Shown piece after piece: positions 25,331 to 36,746 of a stretch of DNA of 64,000 bases (positions are counted from its first letter, which is position 1; each line of letters begins with the position of its first letter). The notes below the pieces were generated by a model, which did not search any database, was not told where the DNA came from, and saw nothing but the letters and a program-made list of their open reading frames with translations. Both the position numbers and the translations under genes were made by a program. The stretch comes from Viola odorata (Eukaryota; Streptophyta; Magnoliopsida; Malpighiales; Violaceae): positions 17,125,569-17,189,568 of the forward strand of contig OY829545.1 of the NCBI GenBank assembly GCA_963691705.1, written 5' to 3'.

Positions 25331-26246
25331 CATATGAAATACTCGTATGTTCACATGATAATAATACCACATGCCACGTTTAAATTATTGTGAAATGATT
25401 AATATGCTTGCATGTTATAAATAAATCGAATATTAATTATGCCATGTTTAAATAATTATAAATTGCTCATATGAAATAAATGAACTAATTGATTACTTGC
25501 TTGCCATGTCTAATTAACTATTTACTTGCTTTTTATGTTCAATTATTTATTTATTTGACATGAAATAAAATGTTTATTTGTTTATTATGTTTATTTAAAT
25601 ATTTATTCATCAAATTAAATAAATATTGCATGCGCTCTTTATTATTTATTTATTTTCAAACATTTGCTAACACTCTCGCTTTGTAGGTTAAAGCTTTAAA
25701 TCCTCGTTCAAAAGTACGTTTTATCCTTTTTTATTTTCTTTAATGTTTTCCGTAAATATTATTTGCATGCACATCGTCCAAAAAACTAGAAATCCAAGTA
25801 TGGGCCTAGCCCGGCCCATTAGAATGGTAGGCTTTATTTCCATGCATTCGATGTGATAATTAATTGTCAATTATTTCTAATTGCATGTATGCGGTAATAA
25901 TTAATTGCTAAACTTGTTGTAATAATTAATTACCCATTTCACTTGTTGTAATAATTAGTATTTCACTAGTTGTAATAAGTAGTTAGATAGTTATTCCGAC
26001 CTCCAATTTGTAATAATTAGATAAGTAGTTTTTATTATGAATTGTGGTTTGTAATATTTAGCTAAGTAGTTAAAAATCGTGTATGTTTGCATATACCTAA
26101 ATATTTATGTCAATTGTCATTAATCATGGTTTTGAAGAGATGGATCGATCAGGGTTCATCCGAAAGGCAAGGTTACCTTAAAACTTCTCCTTGTATGTTT
26201 AGTTGAAGTCTCAAAACCGAGTCGAATGCATGACACCCTAGTAGGC

Positions 26247-27941
26247 TGATCGTCAGTCAAATAAAGATTTATAATGCCTGAAATTATGTGCACAATGGAT
26301 TATGTGTACAGTGGTAGTCAGGGTCGGACACAGGGATTGAGAGAGACTGATTCAAGGTCTTGAATGAAATCACAGGACAAAAACACGAAAAGTAACACTC
26401 GGGGGGGGGGGGGGGGGGGGGGGGGGTTTACTTGGCTAAACGAATCAGCCAAGAGAGATTGGGAGCTAACAATTTCTAGCTAAGAAAGCAGTACTCGGGA
26501 CCTTGAGTTGTCAATTCGGGGTCCCGAAGGATAAAACAAAGCAAATCAGTGAATAAATTCAGAAATAATAAAACAGAGAGATAGTCCAGCACAAATAATC
26601 AGATATAGAGGGATCTTAGCAAAGACATTCTTGGGTTGCATTCGGGGGCCCGATTGTCATCAGTACAAAAATATTCTACTTAAGCATGCATAGAAATGAC
26701 ATAGGGACCAGATTCCTCGGATATCCCCTACTTTTCTCTTAAGAGAAACTACCCCCCGTTTCCACATATGAGGTAGTCTTGACAGTCTGCCATCCCTCCA
26801 GGCACAAATGCGGGAGGGCCATACTCAAACTGCCCATGAAGATAAGAAAAGACATAACTGGACCGAAGGATCCCTCAGTTTGTCAGGCTCGTGACCCCGA
26901 TCCAATCAACTACTCACTCTATCTATTCAAGACCACTTCAGCGCAGCCAAGACTAAATAGACGCCTACTTGTTCCATGCAATTTTCCTTCCGTATTCATC
27001 ACAAAGATGGCAGCATTCACACAAAATAATAATCAGTTGATCAAGCCTCTAATTATTTCATGCGAAGATGTAATTAAAATTACAAGCAACTGAATATGGC
27101 AGCAAGAATATATTAAGCACTTTTAGGCCTCGAATCTGCCCTTGCAACCCTTGAATCACCCTTGCTAAGAATTAAAGATTTAGCTATTCATGCTTGAAGA
27201 TAAACAAATAATAATTAAAGAAAGCATAATAAGTAAATAAATAGATTAAGGGAAGAAGACTTGTTACTAAAAACGTTTGAAGCCCGGCGGCCAAGAGGAA
27301 GGAAGCTAACAAGAACTAGAGAGATAAACTAGAGAGAAGTCGAAGAAAAACTAATTCTAATAATTCTCAAAATTATATTATGTGATGAGAGATGTCTAAG
27401 CTACTTCTTGGATGCTTTTTATAAGCTAGAGCTCCAAGCACAAAATATCTTCAGCCCAAACTAGGGACAAAATGCATTAAATGAAAGCCTATTACAATGG
27501 ATCCATGCTCCCTAAAGCACAAAGCTGAAAAAACATAAATCTATCTGGTTTTTCCAACTTTGGCAGGTCTGGATTGGGCTTAAAGTCTGGAATGGTCAGA
27601 GAGGTAGGTATTTTGTGATCAATGCAGACCTTCAGAACAGTGTCGGGGAGATCACATGGGAGCTTTGGCAAGAGGACACGTGGAAATGCCGCTCTTTGCC
27701 CTTCAGGGGCCCGAATGGAGAATCCGATTCGGGACCTTGAACGCTGCTTTGGACTCGGGACCTCGACTTTGGTCTTGAAGCTCGAATTCGCACAAAATGC
27801 ACCAAAAACGCATGTTTTTGCATAAACTTCCTTTTTAGGCATAGATCTGCAATAGTAATGAAAACAAGGGTAAATTAGCAGAATCATGCCTTAAATTGAT
27901 GGAATAATGGAGGGAAAATCATGCATAAATACACGCTATCA
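26247..27941 (-). mobile_element. Solo LTR (1,695 bp) of an Athila-like element
   Basis: On the minus strand it begins TGATAGCG and ends GACGATCA. It is flanked by the perfect 5-bp duplication TAGGC (26242-26246 and 27942-27946). It is the inverted relative of the 5' LTR at 54840-56535, with the same length within one base and shared features such as the GAATCGG...CCCGAA segment and the same LTR end before a primer site. No internal region is present. A 26-base G run (26401-26426) lies inside. Confidence 0.93.
26401..26426. repeat. 26-base poly-G run inside the solo LTR
   Basis: Unbroken run of 26 G. The related LTR at 54840-56535 has only a seven-base C run at the matching place (near 56370), so the tract has expanded or its length is uncertain. 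Confidence 0.85.
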
Positions 27942-28606
27942 TAGGCGCTAGAGCCACCCTACTCGTACACATGACGTATAGAATTGCTAAAACAATTAAA
28001 ATCAAACGCACATGCACAACATGTTTATATCACTTGTCTTTCATGCCATGAAATTAATTGTTTTCATGTTAAATGCTATGCATGGTGGCTTCGATCCCAC
28101 ACGGAATATGCGCATCCATAAAACGTACTTTGTTAGTTTTGCCATGATAGAATCACCTAGTTTAAATTAATCATGCATGGCCCAATGATAAGGGGGGAAC
28201 GTCCGTTCTAGCATACGAACAAACGGTAAACCCGTCCTTCGGTCCCAATCGGAAATAACAAGTCCCAACGAAAAATGCAAAGATGTAACGTCACCTTGGA
28301 GGGCCCGAATTACATGTTTAAAATATTTTCAAAAACACCTCGCATACCGGTAACCTTTTTAGGATGTGACTTGGGTGCCTAACACCTTCCCAAGTCCATA
28401 ATCACAACCTCGAACCATCGTTCTTTGGTTTAGACCATTGTGCCTTAGTCTTTTATTTTTATGCCATGACGATTAGGTTCCCTAAACCTTAGAAAATTAG
28501 GGTGGCGACTTCATTTTGCATGATGTTAAGACAAGTCCAACGCTTGTCTCGCATTATGGCCCGTCCCAAACCTTTACTCGTTTTCAACGAAAAAGGGGGT
28601 GCGACA

Positions 28607-29127
28607 GTTTGACGATTTCACTAGGGACTAGTAGGGTCGAAGCCGGTTTTATGGTGTTTGCTTTTTTATTATTTACTTGCTTTAAATAAATTGTTTTCGT
28701 GATTGCTATATACTATTGGCTTTATTTACTTGCTTTATTATTAGTATACTAATAATAAATTGTTATATACTACGTCTATCCCCACTATCCACCCTCTCTG
28801 CCTACTTTTCCTGACTTCTTACAACACATCAATTTTCACCAATACTCAGTCCTCTGCATTTGTATCCACGGGAGAGAAATGATAGATGCGGAAGAAAATA
28901 AACTTCACAATCGAGTGCACCAAACACACTGATCATGGCATTACCACTACCACAATCGAGTGCACCAAACACACTGATCATGGCGTTACCACTACCAGAA
29001 TTGACACTTCTCCAAAATTTCCTATAATGTTATGGGGTTTACCAAAGACTTTTCATCGTGTCTTGCATTATAAGTAGGGCACACGTGTTCCATCATGTAT
29101 GCAGAAATCAATCACCACTGCAAAACC
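28607..29127. other. Spacer upstream of the first RLP gene, with a 45-bp tandem repeat
   Basis: After the primer-site-like sequence the DNA is AT-rich. No LKR/SDH exon is recognisable. A 45-bp unit is repeated twice at 28906-28995. Confidence 0.5.
28906..28995. repeat. 45-bp tandem duplication
   Basis: Two adjacent 45-base copies (28906-28950 and 28951-28995), differing at one base (GGCATTACC against GGCGTTACC), 130-220 bases upstream of the RLP start codon. Confidence 0.93.
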
Positions 29128-31971
29128 ATGGCAGCTACACATAATCTTCACTTCCTTTCCTTCCTATTCTTCTTCCATTTCATAATACCTGCAATTGCAC
29201 ACGAAACGAATTCAAGTGATGGAGGGACAGTGATGTGCATAGAGAGTGAGAAACAAGCTCTTCTAGAACTGAAAACGAGTTTGGTGGATTACCATAACCA
29301 ACTTTCATCCTGGGGGAGCAAAGAAAAAGACTGCTGCAAATGGGACAGAGTTCGTTGCCACAAAGAAACTGGTCATGTTCGAGTGCTCAATCTCCGCCCT
29401 GCAATCAGGTTTGACATTGGTGGCGCATATTTCTTTGATTCCACGGGAGCTAATTTTTACACAAGTTTCCAGTCTGGTGAACTCAAGAATGTTGCTTTCG
29501 GAGGGAAGATCAACTCTTCTTTGGTGGAGCTGCAACACTTGAAGCACTTGGACTTGAGTCTATATGGAGGAACCTTTGATCCTAACCTCATTGGTTCATT
29601 GAAAGAACTGAGATACCTAAACCTATCGCGGTGCCATCTCAGGGGATCGATTCCTAATCAGTTTGGAAATCTCTCCAAGCTTGTTTCTCTTGATCTTAGC
29701 CACAATGATTTTCAAAACATTGATAGTCTCTCTTGGCTTTCTCAGCTTCCCCAATTAAAATATCTTGACATGAGCTATGTAGACCTCAGCCGGACCACAA
29801 GTAATTGGTTGCAGGCAATCAATTCCCTTCCTTCTCTCTACAGCTTGATCCTGGATGAATGCAAGCTCTCGATGCCATCAACTCCTCCTGCTTCATCTCA
29901 GGTCAATTCTTCTACATCACTTGCAGTGGTCAGTCTATTTTATAATAGTCTCACTTCAACAGTCTTCCATTGGATTTCCAATTTCAACAGCAGCCTTATT
30001 TATCTGAATCTTCAAGGCAATAAATTAAAAGGTCCAATTCCAGATGCCCTCGGAGGGATGGCTTTTTTGAAAAATCTTAACCTTGGTTCGAATCAGCTTG
30101 AAGGTGAAATACCGAGATCGTTGGAAAGGCTTTCTAAATTGGAGGAACTGTATTTGTTTTACAACAACCTAACTGGAGAGTTTCCGAACCTAAAGAACCT
30201 CTCTTCACTTGTAGAAATACACCTTTTTTCCAATAAGGTGCATGGCAGCTTACCTGAGAGTGTCTCACAACTTTCCAATCTCGAGGTTCTGGAAATCTGC
30301 TCGAATAACATGAGTGGTGTAGTTTCTCACATACATTTGTCAAACCTCACAAAACTGAAATTTTTGCGTTTTTCTCACAATTCGTTTACCATAAATTTCA
30401 GTCCGGAATGGATTCCCCCTTTCCAGCTTGAAATCTTAGGAATGACCTCCTGCACGTTAGGGACTCGCTTTCCTCAATGGCTTCAAACACAACACAGACT
30501 CTTGGAAATTGCCATCTCACACACGGGAATTTCAGATGTGATAGGCAGTTGGTTTTGGGAACTTCCTTTCAAGTTGCTACATTTGGATCTTTCTGGAAAT
30601 CACATCGGCGGAGAGATTCATAATTTATCTTCCATACTAGATGATTTTTCGTCAGTTGATCTGAGCGACAATAATTTCCATGGCCGTATACCATTACTTC
30701 CACCTAATGTGACACAGTTGAACCTCTCCAAGAATATGTTGTCTGGAACTGCAACAAACTTGTGTTCTATAACAGGAGGGGAGTTGACTTATCTTGACCT
30801 TTCCAGTAATTTCCTATCAGGTGAACTTCCTGACTGCTGGAGCCATTGGAAAAGATTAAGTGCCATTAGTCTGGCGAACAACAACTTCTCTGGACGTATC
30901 CCTCCGTCATTTGGATCACTCCTTGACATCCAGACCTTGCATTTGAGAAACAACAGTTTCACAGGAGAATTGCCTCCATCCTTAGGTAATTGTACTCAGA
31001 TAGAACTTCTTGATGTTGGAGAAAATCAATTATCTGGTCAAATCCCAGAATGGATTGGAAAGAGTCTTTCAAGCTTGATCATTCTTCGTCTAAGATCAAA
31101 TCATTTCCATGGAGCCGTGCCCTTGCACATTTGCCATCTGGGTTTTATTCAATTATTGGACATCTCCAACAACAACATATCAGGAAGTATTCCAGATTGC
31201 CTAAGAAATTTCACTGCCATGGCAATAAAAGGGGGAGAAATCAAGACCTTCGTCCATAATTTCTCGTATCCCATAAACACCGGACAGTTCATTGTGGTAC
31301 CATATGTAGACATTATTCAGGTTGTGTGGAAAGGGATGGAGATGGAGTATGGAAGTACTCTTGGCCTTGTGAAGAGCCTTGATCTCTCATGCAACAATTT
31401 CAGTGGAGACATCCCTACCGAAATCACTAGCCTTCTAGGCTTAGTTGCATTAAATCTGTCATACAACCAGCTTACTGGAACCATTCCTCATGGGATCGGT
31501 GCATTAGAATCATTGCAGTCTCTTGATTTATCAGAGAACCATCTTTCTGGTGGACTTCCTGAGGGACTTCGTGACTTAAATTATTTAAGCCACTTGAACA
31601 TGTCCTACAACAACCTGTCAGGAAAAATCCCAAAAGGCACTCAACTCCAAAGCTTTGCTGAGACTTCATTCAGGGGAAATGCAAAGCTCTGCGGCCAACC
31701 ACTTCCTGATTGTCCAGAGGACGATGGAGGACATGAACTACCGACCAAAAATTTTGCACAGAATGATGAGCATGATGAGATTTTCGGGCGGGGATTCTAC
31801 GTGAGCATTGGAGTTGGTTTTGCTGTAGGATTCTGGGGTATTGGTCTCAGTTTTTTGCTTCACAGACCCTGGAGACATGCCTACTTCAGCTTCCTGGACA
31901 ACATTGGAGACAAGCTCTATGTAGCAGTTATGTTGAATTTCACCAAATCGAAAAGGCGAATCTGCAATTAA
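29128..31971 (+). CDS. LRR receptor-like protein (Cf/Ve/EIX class), intact single exon
   Basis: A 947-residue plasma-membrane receptor-like protein without a kinase, of the kind that senses microbial or developmental ligands together with SOBIR1-type kinases. The start at 29128 (MAATHNLHF) is preferred over 29095 because it opens the signal peptide directly. Domains in order: signal peptide 1-25; LRRNT cap with CIESEKQALLELKTSL and DCCKWDRVRC (about 37-84); about 28 extracellular LRRs; a non-LRR island ending in VVWKGMEMEYGS (about 705-745); last LRRs; C-terminal cap LCGQPLPDC (about 853); an acidic stretch; one transmembrane helix (about 889-912, SIGVGFAVGFWGIGLSFLL); and a short basic tail. 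The frame is open throughout. The protein is a close paralogue of the broken gene at 41606-44700. Confidence 0.95.
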   Translation: MAATHNLHFLSFLFFFHFIIPAIAHETNSSDGGTVMCIESEKQALLELKTSLVDYHNQLSSWGSKEKDCCKWDRVRCHKETGHVRVLNLRPAIRFDIGGAYFFDSTGANFYTSFQSGELKNVAFGGKINSSLVELQHLKHLDLSLYGGTFDPNLIGSLKELRYLNLSRCHLRGSIPNQFGNLSKLVSLDLSHNDFQNIDSLSWLSQLPQLKYLDMSYVDLSRTTSNWLQAINSLPSLYSLILDECKLSMPSTPPASSQVNSSTSLAVVSLFYNSLTSTVFHWISNFNSSLIYLNLQGNKLKGPIPDALGGMAFLKNLNLGSNQLEGEIPRSLERLSKLEELYLFYNNLTGEFPNLKNLSSLVEIHLFSNKVHGSLPESVSQLSNLEVLEICSNNMSGVVSHIHLSNLTKLKFLRFSHNSFTINFSPEWIPPFQLEILGMTSCTLGTRFPQWLQTQHRLLEIAISHTGISDVIGSWFWELPFKLLHLDLSGNHIGGEIHNLSSILDDFSSVDLSDNNFHGRIPLLPPNVTQLNLSKNMLSGTATNLCSITGGELTYLDLSSNFLSGELPDCWSHWKRLSAISLANNNFSGRIPPSFGSLLDIQTLHLRNNSFTGELPPSLGNCTQIELLDVGENQLSGQIPEWIGKSLSSLIILRLRSNHFHGAVPLHICHLGFIQLLDISNNNISGSIPDCLRNFTAMAIKGGEIKTFVHNFSYPINTGQFIVVPYVDIIQVVWKGMEMEYGSTLGLVKSLDLSCNNFSGDIPTEITSLLGLVALNLSYNQLTGTIPHGIGALESLQSLDLSENHLSGGLPEGLRDLNYLSHLNMSYNNLSGKIPKGTQLQSFAETSFRGNAKLCGQPLPDCPEDDGGHELPTKNFAQNDEHDEIFGRGFYVSIGVGFAVGFWGIGLSFLLHRPWRHAYFSFLDNIGDKLYVAVMLNFTKSKRRICN

Positions 31972-33015
31972 AAGGTAATCAGCCAACCATCTCTGCTTCT
32001 TATTAACTGGTAATACTAAATATCCTAAAATCGCACTACCTGCAGGCCTAAGTACTTGCAGTATCATACATTCTGGTAGTAATGTGTATATATAGTAAAT
32101 TTCCTACATGCATATACTTTGGTGTGTCCATCTATGTTGCACTTTGCACATGAACCAAATCCAACCATGCATTTGTAAGAGAATATTATGGAGTATTAAC
32201 GGTACAAATCGAGTAATTAGGGGAATTAATCAAATATTATCAACTTGATCATACTTCTTATTGTCATGTATAAACCCTTCTAAAGGGGTCTCTGTAAGCA
32301 CACCAATTATCAATAAAATTCTTATTTTTCTACAGCATACCCGCTAATATACTTTGTTAACAAGAGGAGATTATGAAAAAGGTTTTTGCATCCTACAGAA
32401 TTCCACTTGTGGAAGTAGATTGTGAAAAAACTATATTGTAGCTATCATATTTTTTTCTGACAAATTCTACAAGCTCTTCAACTACAATCATTGAGGAATT
32501 CTATCAAACACCTAGACTGCAAAAAGAAATGAGAACTCAGAGCAATCTATATTACCTTATTTGAACCAGACAAGTCACTTAAACAAGAGGGCTTTCTACA
32601 TTTGGATTTCCTGATGTGATCAGGAAAGTACACATTTCTGTTGGTGGACGACTAGATTTGCAAGATTGCTGCTGTATATGTTCTTTCAGCGCGACACTCA
32701 GCCATTGGTTAAAGATTAAAAAAAGATCCTTTCGATATAAGACCCTAAACAATTTTGTTAATGCAATTAAGGACTTTTATTAGTTTTGCCTAACTTTTTC
32801 ATCCTTTGAATTAAGTGCTTGTATTGTTACTATTAAATTACTACAAAATTAACAATTTTGAAATTAAAAGAATTAGATGTCAAAAATAAAAAAACAAAAG
32901 TTTATGTAGGATTCTGATTATAATGATAATAATTAACTTATACGTTTTAATTAAAATAGTATAATTAATTAAAAATGGATGCTTATCAAAAAGAAAAATA
33001 AAATGGATAATGAAA
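31972..33015. other. Intergenic region downstream of the first RLP
   Basis: AT-rich; no gene or bounded element recognised. Ends at the target-site duplication of the Athila-like element. Confidence 0.5.
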
Positions 33016-33020
33016 CCCAA

Positions 33021-34430
33021 TGATTGAATGCATTTATGCTAATTTTTATGCGTTCAATCCAGCTTTTTATGATGATTATTGCTGCTGCTAGTGATGCTTT
33101 AATTCCATTTTTGCATATCATGGATTTCGGAACCAGTTGAAGAGAAAGGAATGAAAAGCTATCGTTGGATACTTGATGTGGATGAAGTGAATAGAACCAG
33201 CCGACTTGTTTTCCTGAGCCAAAAACAAAGAGGAAGTGCTGCTGGTTTATGAAGAGAAACCCAAGGCAGCAAAAGAAATTAAAAGACTTGACTTGGGCTT
33301 GGGCTGCCAAATGAATGACGCGTCATGCGTCTTGAGCTTCCAAAGAAGAAGTGTTGCTGCTGTTAAACTCTTGTAATAGCTTTATCACTTCTATTTCAAT
33401 TAGGAGATATCAAAACAATCTTTTTGAATTTCAATTTAGAGTAAAACTAGTTTTTAGGAGATAAGGATTGAATTTATCTTTTTAAGGGAACACTTGCCAG
33501 AGGGGTAGAGGATCTCTTCTTCCTCACTTTTCTTTTGCCTTTGACGCTACTGCAATTCTTCTTTTTACTCTTTAATTAATTAATTTCATTTGGATGTTTA
33601 TTTCTCTTGTGAATTAATTATGTCTTGTAGTAGCTAAATTATTTGATTCCTGGTAAAGGCCATTGAGCCATGATTCTTCTTTTGTGAGATCAAACTTGTT
33701 CTTATTAAATTCCAATTTTCGTATTTCTATTCTTTTTGATTTACGGTCAAAACTATTCGTGTTTGTTTTAAACCTGATGAATTTAGAATTAAGCATGATT
33801 AGTTACAGTCTTTCTTGGTAATTTTGGAGTCTACATTATTAACAAGAATCCGAAGGCGACTAATTGATTTGCGAGTTGATTAGAAAAAGAATAGAATCTT
33901 ACTTATAGGAGTAGAATGTCTCTCTCCTAAGTTTGTGAAAGATCTCTCGCCGTATGTTTATCAATTGCTTAATTAAATTCTATAGAGTGTCTCTTAGAAT
34001 TGTTAATGCAATTAGGAATTTCCAATAGAGTGTCTCTTTGGTAATTTTGAGTAGGAGGAGAGTAGGAAGTTTAGAGTGTCTCTGATTTCTATATCCTTTC
34101 TATGAAAATTGGTTTTGAAAATACTTGCGTCGATGATCAATTGAATGAATCATGGTTTGATTCGAGTCTTTACCGGGAATTGCTTGTCACTTGAGTTAAA
34201 TCAAACCTCCCCTGTTTACTATTTTTGTTTCCTTTATTTGTTTAATTAGTTACAATTCGAACAACTCCTTCATTGGTATTTACTACGGTTACGCATTTTG
34301 GTCATTGAACAGAATTAATTTAGTCGTGAAGTCTCTGCGGAACGATCTCTTTTTACCACTTGCTATAGTTTAAATTAATTGTTGCATGGTCGATTGTAGT
34401 ATTTATTTTTGTTGGTTTCGGCACCTATCA
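33021..34430 (+). repeat. 5' LTR of the non-autonomous Athila-like element
   Basis: 1,410 bp, TG...CA. It contains a 43-base segment, between two copies of AGAGTGTCTCT, that the 3' LTR lacks. Confidence 0.94.
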
Positions 34431-34434
34431 AATT

Positions 34435-34453
34435 TTGGCGTCGTTGCCGGGGA
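34435..34453 (+). promoter_or_regulatory. Primer-binding site, tRNA-Asp type
   Basis: TGGCGTCGTTGCCGGGGA, four bases after the LTR, is complementary to the 3' end of plant tRNA-Asp with one mismatch. This primer is characteristic of Athila-type elements. Confidence 0.8.
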
Positions 34454-36243
34454 TTTCATCGGTTCTAATTTTAATTTCTTTGTTTTATGACCAGGTCCTC
34501 TTGTTAGCAACCCAGAGATCAACAAGGACAGAGGACAGAAAAAAAATAACCCTCCATCACAATCAGCATCAACAGCAAGTGACTCACACTCATATGGCTG
34601 GTGCAATAGAGGTATGGTTAAAGTCCATAGATAATAAAATAACTAACCTACATGTTCGTATCTCTTCTGTTGTAGATCAGGTGCAACAACTCAAATACGG
34701 AGCGCTTGACTTCCAATCACATCCTTGGGCGGATGCCCACGACTACAACCAAGGATGGGAGTATCCCCCGAATTTCAATTGGACTCCACAACAGCCACCA
34801 CAATCAAAACAGCCCCTGCAGATCACTAGTGTTCCGATGGAAGATATGCTCAAACAGTGTATGCAAGCTACTCAAGCTAGCATATCAGCCATGCAGAAAG
34901 AAGTGGCGGAGCTGAAGAGCAACAAACAGGAGCAAGGAAGGCTGCCATCAACTACTGTGGAACACCCGATATATAATGTCAGTTCTATGACATTAAGGAG
35001 CGGGACTGAAATTTCAGACATAACAGACTCTTTCCTAGGCCTGGGAAAGGGGCCAGAAGCGGTTCCACCATTAGCTGAGTTTGAACCAGAAGCTGAAGTT
35101 GTGATTGAAAATCCAATCAAGACTGATCCTATTCCAGAAACGCAGGTAAAGAAGGAACAACAGGTAATACTTCCTCCCTTTCCAGTCAGGTCTGAAAAGG
35201 CCAAGAAGGAAAGAGAAGAAAAAACTATTTTGGACATTTTTCGGAAAGTTGCAATTAATATTCCTTTGCTTGATATGATTGCTCAAGTACCAAAATATGC
35301 TAATTTTCTCAAAGAGTTGTGTACAAATAAAAAGAAACTTGCAGGTGTGGAGAGGATAAACTTGAATGAGAATGTGTCTGCGATTTTCCAAAAGAAATTA
35401 CCTAACAAGTGTAGGGATGGAGGCACCTTCGTCATACCTTGCAAGATTGGAAACCAGACCGTTGAGAAGGCGCTGTGCGATCTAGGCGCGGGGATAAACG
35501 TCATGTCACTAACTATTTTTAAATCTCTCAACATAGGGAAATTGAAAGACACTAAAGTTGTTATTACATTAGCCGATAGGTCGATTATTTATCCCGTTGG
35601 AGTTATAGAGGATGTCTTAGTTCAAGTGAATGATTTTATATTCCCTACTGATTTTTATGTGGTTGATATGGACAATGAACACTCTACTAAGTCCACGGAA
35701 ATTTTGCTAGGCAGACCTTTCTTAAGGACAGCCAGGGCGAAAATTGATATTTTTGGAGGGTGCTTGACATTGGAATTCAGTGGCGAGATTATTACTTTTA
35801 ATATGTATGATGCCATACGATTTCCTAATGACATGCATAGTGTTAATTGCATAGATATTATTGATCCTGATGCTAATAATATTCATGAATTAATTACTAC
35901 TGACCCCTTGAATTGTGTTCTTAGCAGATACATTGACAAGCCAAAACTACTTAAATTGGAGGAAAAATTAGAAATCAGAGAAGAAATTAAAGAAACTGTT
36001 TTTGAGCTTGATCATTCTGATTTTCTTTCTGATATCAATATTCCTAAGATTCCGGATTTTCCAACCACAAATAACACGCTTCTCCCTTCAGGTTTGCAGG
36101 CACCGAAAATTGAGCTAAAAACCTTACAAGGAGAATCGGAGGAAGAAAGGCTTGCGAGGGTACTAAAGGAGTACGAAGAGGCCATTGAATGGAGGATAGC
36201 TAATACGAGTGACACAATCCACAACCTACCTACTGGAGACTGA
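34435..36243 (+). CDS. Gag C-terminal/protease polyprotein of the non-autonomous element
   Basis: An open frame of up to 602 residues; the first likely start is MAGAIEVW (34594), because the earlier Met at 34435 overlaps the primer site. The N-terminal two thirds is gag-like, with TLRSGTEI (the segment seen as NLRSGLEI in the second Athila element), an acidic linker, and then ILDIFRKVAINIPLLDMI and LKELCTNKKKL. A retropepsin core follows: ALCDLGAGINVMSL with its catalytic Asp, then VLVQVNDFIFPTDFYV and LLGRPFLRTARAKID. The main capsid-like gag domain and a zinc knuckle are absent, and the frame stops after LPTGD, before any reverse transcriptase. The protein is thus a deletion product that has nevertheless stayed open. 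Confidence 0.85.
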   Translation: MASLPGISSVLILISLFYDQVLLLATQRSTRTEDRKKITLHHNQHQQQVTHTHMAGAIEVWLKSIDNKITNLHVRISSVVDQVQQLKYGALDFQSHPWADAHDYNQGWEYPPNFNWTPQQPPQSKQPLQITSVPMEDMLKQCMQATQASISAMQKEVAELKSNKQEQGRLPSTTVEHPIYNVSSMTLRSGTEISDITDSFLGLGKGPEAVPPLAEFEPEAEVVIENPIKTDPIPETQVKKEQQVILPPFPVRSEKAKKEREEKTILDIFRKVAINIPLLDMIAQVPKYANFLKELCTNKKKLAGVERINLNENVSAIFQKKLPNKCRDGGTFVIPCKIGNQTVEKALCDLGAGINVMSLTIFKSLNIGKLKDTKVVITLADRSIIYPVGVIEDVLVQVNDFIFPTDFYVVDMDNEHSTKSTEILLGRPFLRTARAKIDIFGGCLTLEFSGEIITFNMYDAIRFPNDMHSVNCIDIIDPDANNIHELITTDPLNCVLSRYIDKPKLLKLEEKLEIREEIKETVFELDHSDFLSDINIPKIPDFPTTNNTLLPSGLQAPKIELKTLQGESEEERLARVLKEYEEAIEWRIANTSDTIHNLPTGD

Positions 36244-36662
36244 ACAATAAAAATGTCTAGTCCGAGACTATAAAAAGAGATGCTTCATGGGAGGCAACCC
36301 ATATGTTTTTGACATTTTGGTTTTTTAATTATTTTGATTTTGATTTTTTTATTTTGCTTCCCTGTCAAGGATTTTTTCTGGAAAATAATGGTGTTTTGAA
36401 TGTGTTTCTTGGCAGGAGAACGCTTCCAGAGGGCAATAATGGAGGATGGGTTCATATTTAAAAGGGTTTATTTTGACTTAAGTGAGTTCTAGCCCAAATT
36501 TGCTTTGCGGGCTTGACCATGACACTTAAGCCCATTAACCAATTAATTCACCCGACCAAATCAGCCACCCTCACCCGACCAAATCAAAATCCCAATTTCA
36601 TCATCTTCTTCCTCTCTTCAAAACCCTAACTGCCCCCTTCAAATCCAAACACCAAATCAGCC

Positions 36663-36746
36663 ATGGTGTTAACTAGAGTAGGAGCCGGCGGTGGCAGCAA
36701 ATGCAGCACCAAACCAGCAAGCAGACCCGCCACGAAACCCAAGTAG
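36663..36746 (+). pseudogene. Vestige of the ORF found after pol in Athila-like elements
   Basis: A 27-codon frame (MVLTRVGAGGGS...) downstream of the gag-protease ORF, at the place of the extra 3' ORF of such elements, followed by Pro/Thr/Ser-rich reading in other frames. At 36964-36999 comes the paired motif CACATTGAGGACAATGTG then TTTAAGCGGGGGG, common near the 3' end of Athila-type internal regions. Low confidence. Confidence 0.35.

Larger units (their letters stand above)
24889..28606 (+). mobile_element. LTR of a Tat/Ogre-like Ty3/gypsy element, disrupted by a nested solo LTR
   Basis: The right end GGGGGTGCGACA is followed at once by GTTTGACGATTTCACTAGGG, the layout of an LTR end and primer-binding site in Tat/Ogre-type elements. 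A plausible left end TGTAATTTTTGGG lies at 24889, but no target duplication confirms it. Degenerate AT-rich repeats fill much of it. Without the nested solo LTR (26247-27941) it would be about 2.0 kb. No gag or pol follows, so the element is itself truncated. It lies in or at the broken end of the LKR/SDH intron. The clade call is from memory of LTR-end motifs. Confidence 0.5.

Noticed and set aside
27492..27887. 131-residue minus-strand frame, and its counterpart at 54903-55223
   Set aside because: Both lie inside LTRs of the same family; similarity between them reflects the repeat, not a protein.
28660..29127. Search for missing 3' exons of LKR/SDH
   Set aside because: No segment translates to the conserved C-terminal SDH sequence.
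34435..36243. Idea that the 602-residue frame is a host gene
   Set aside because: It lies between primer site and polypurine tract of a bounded LTR element and has retropepsin motifs.
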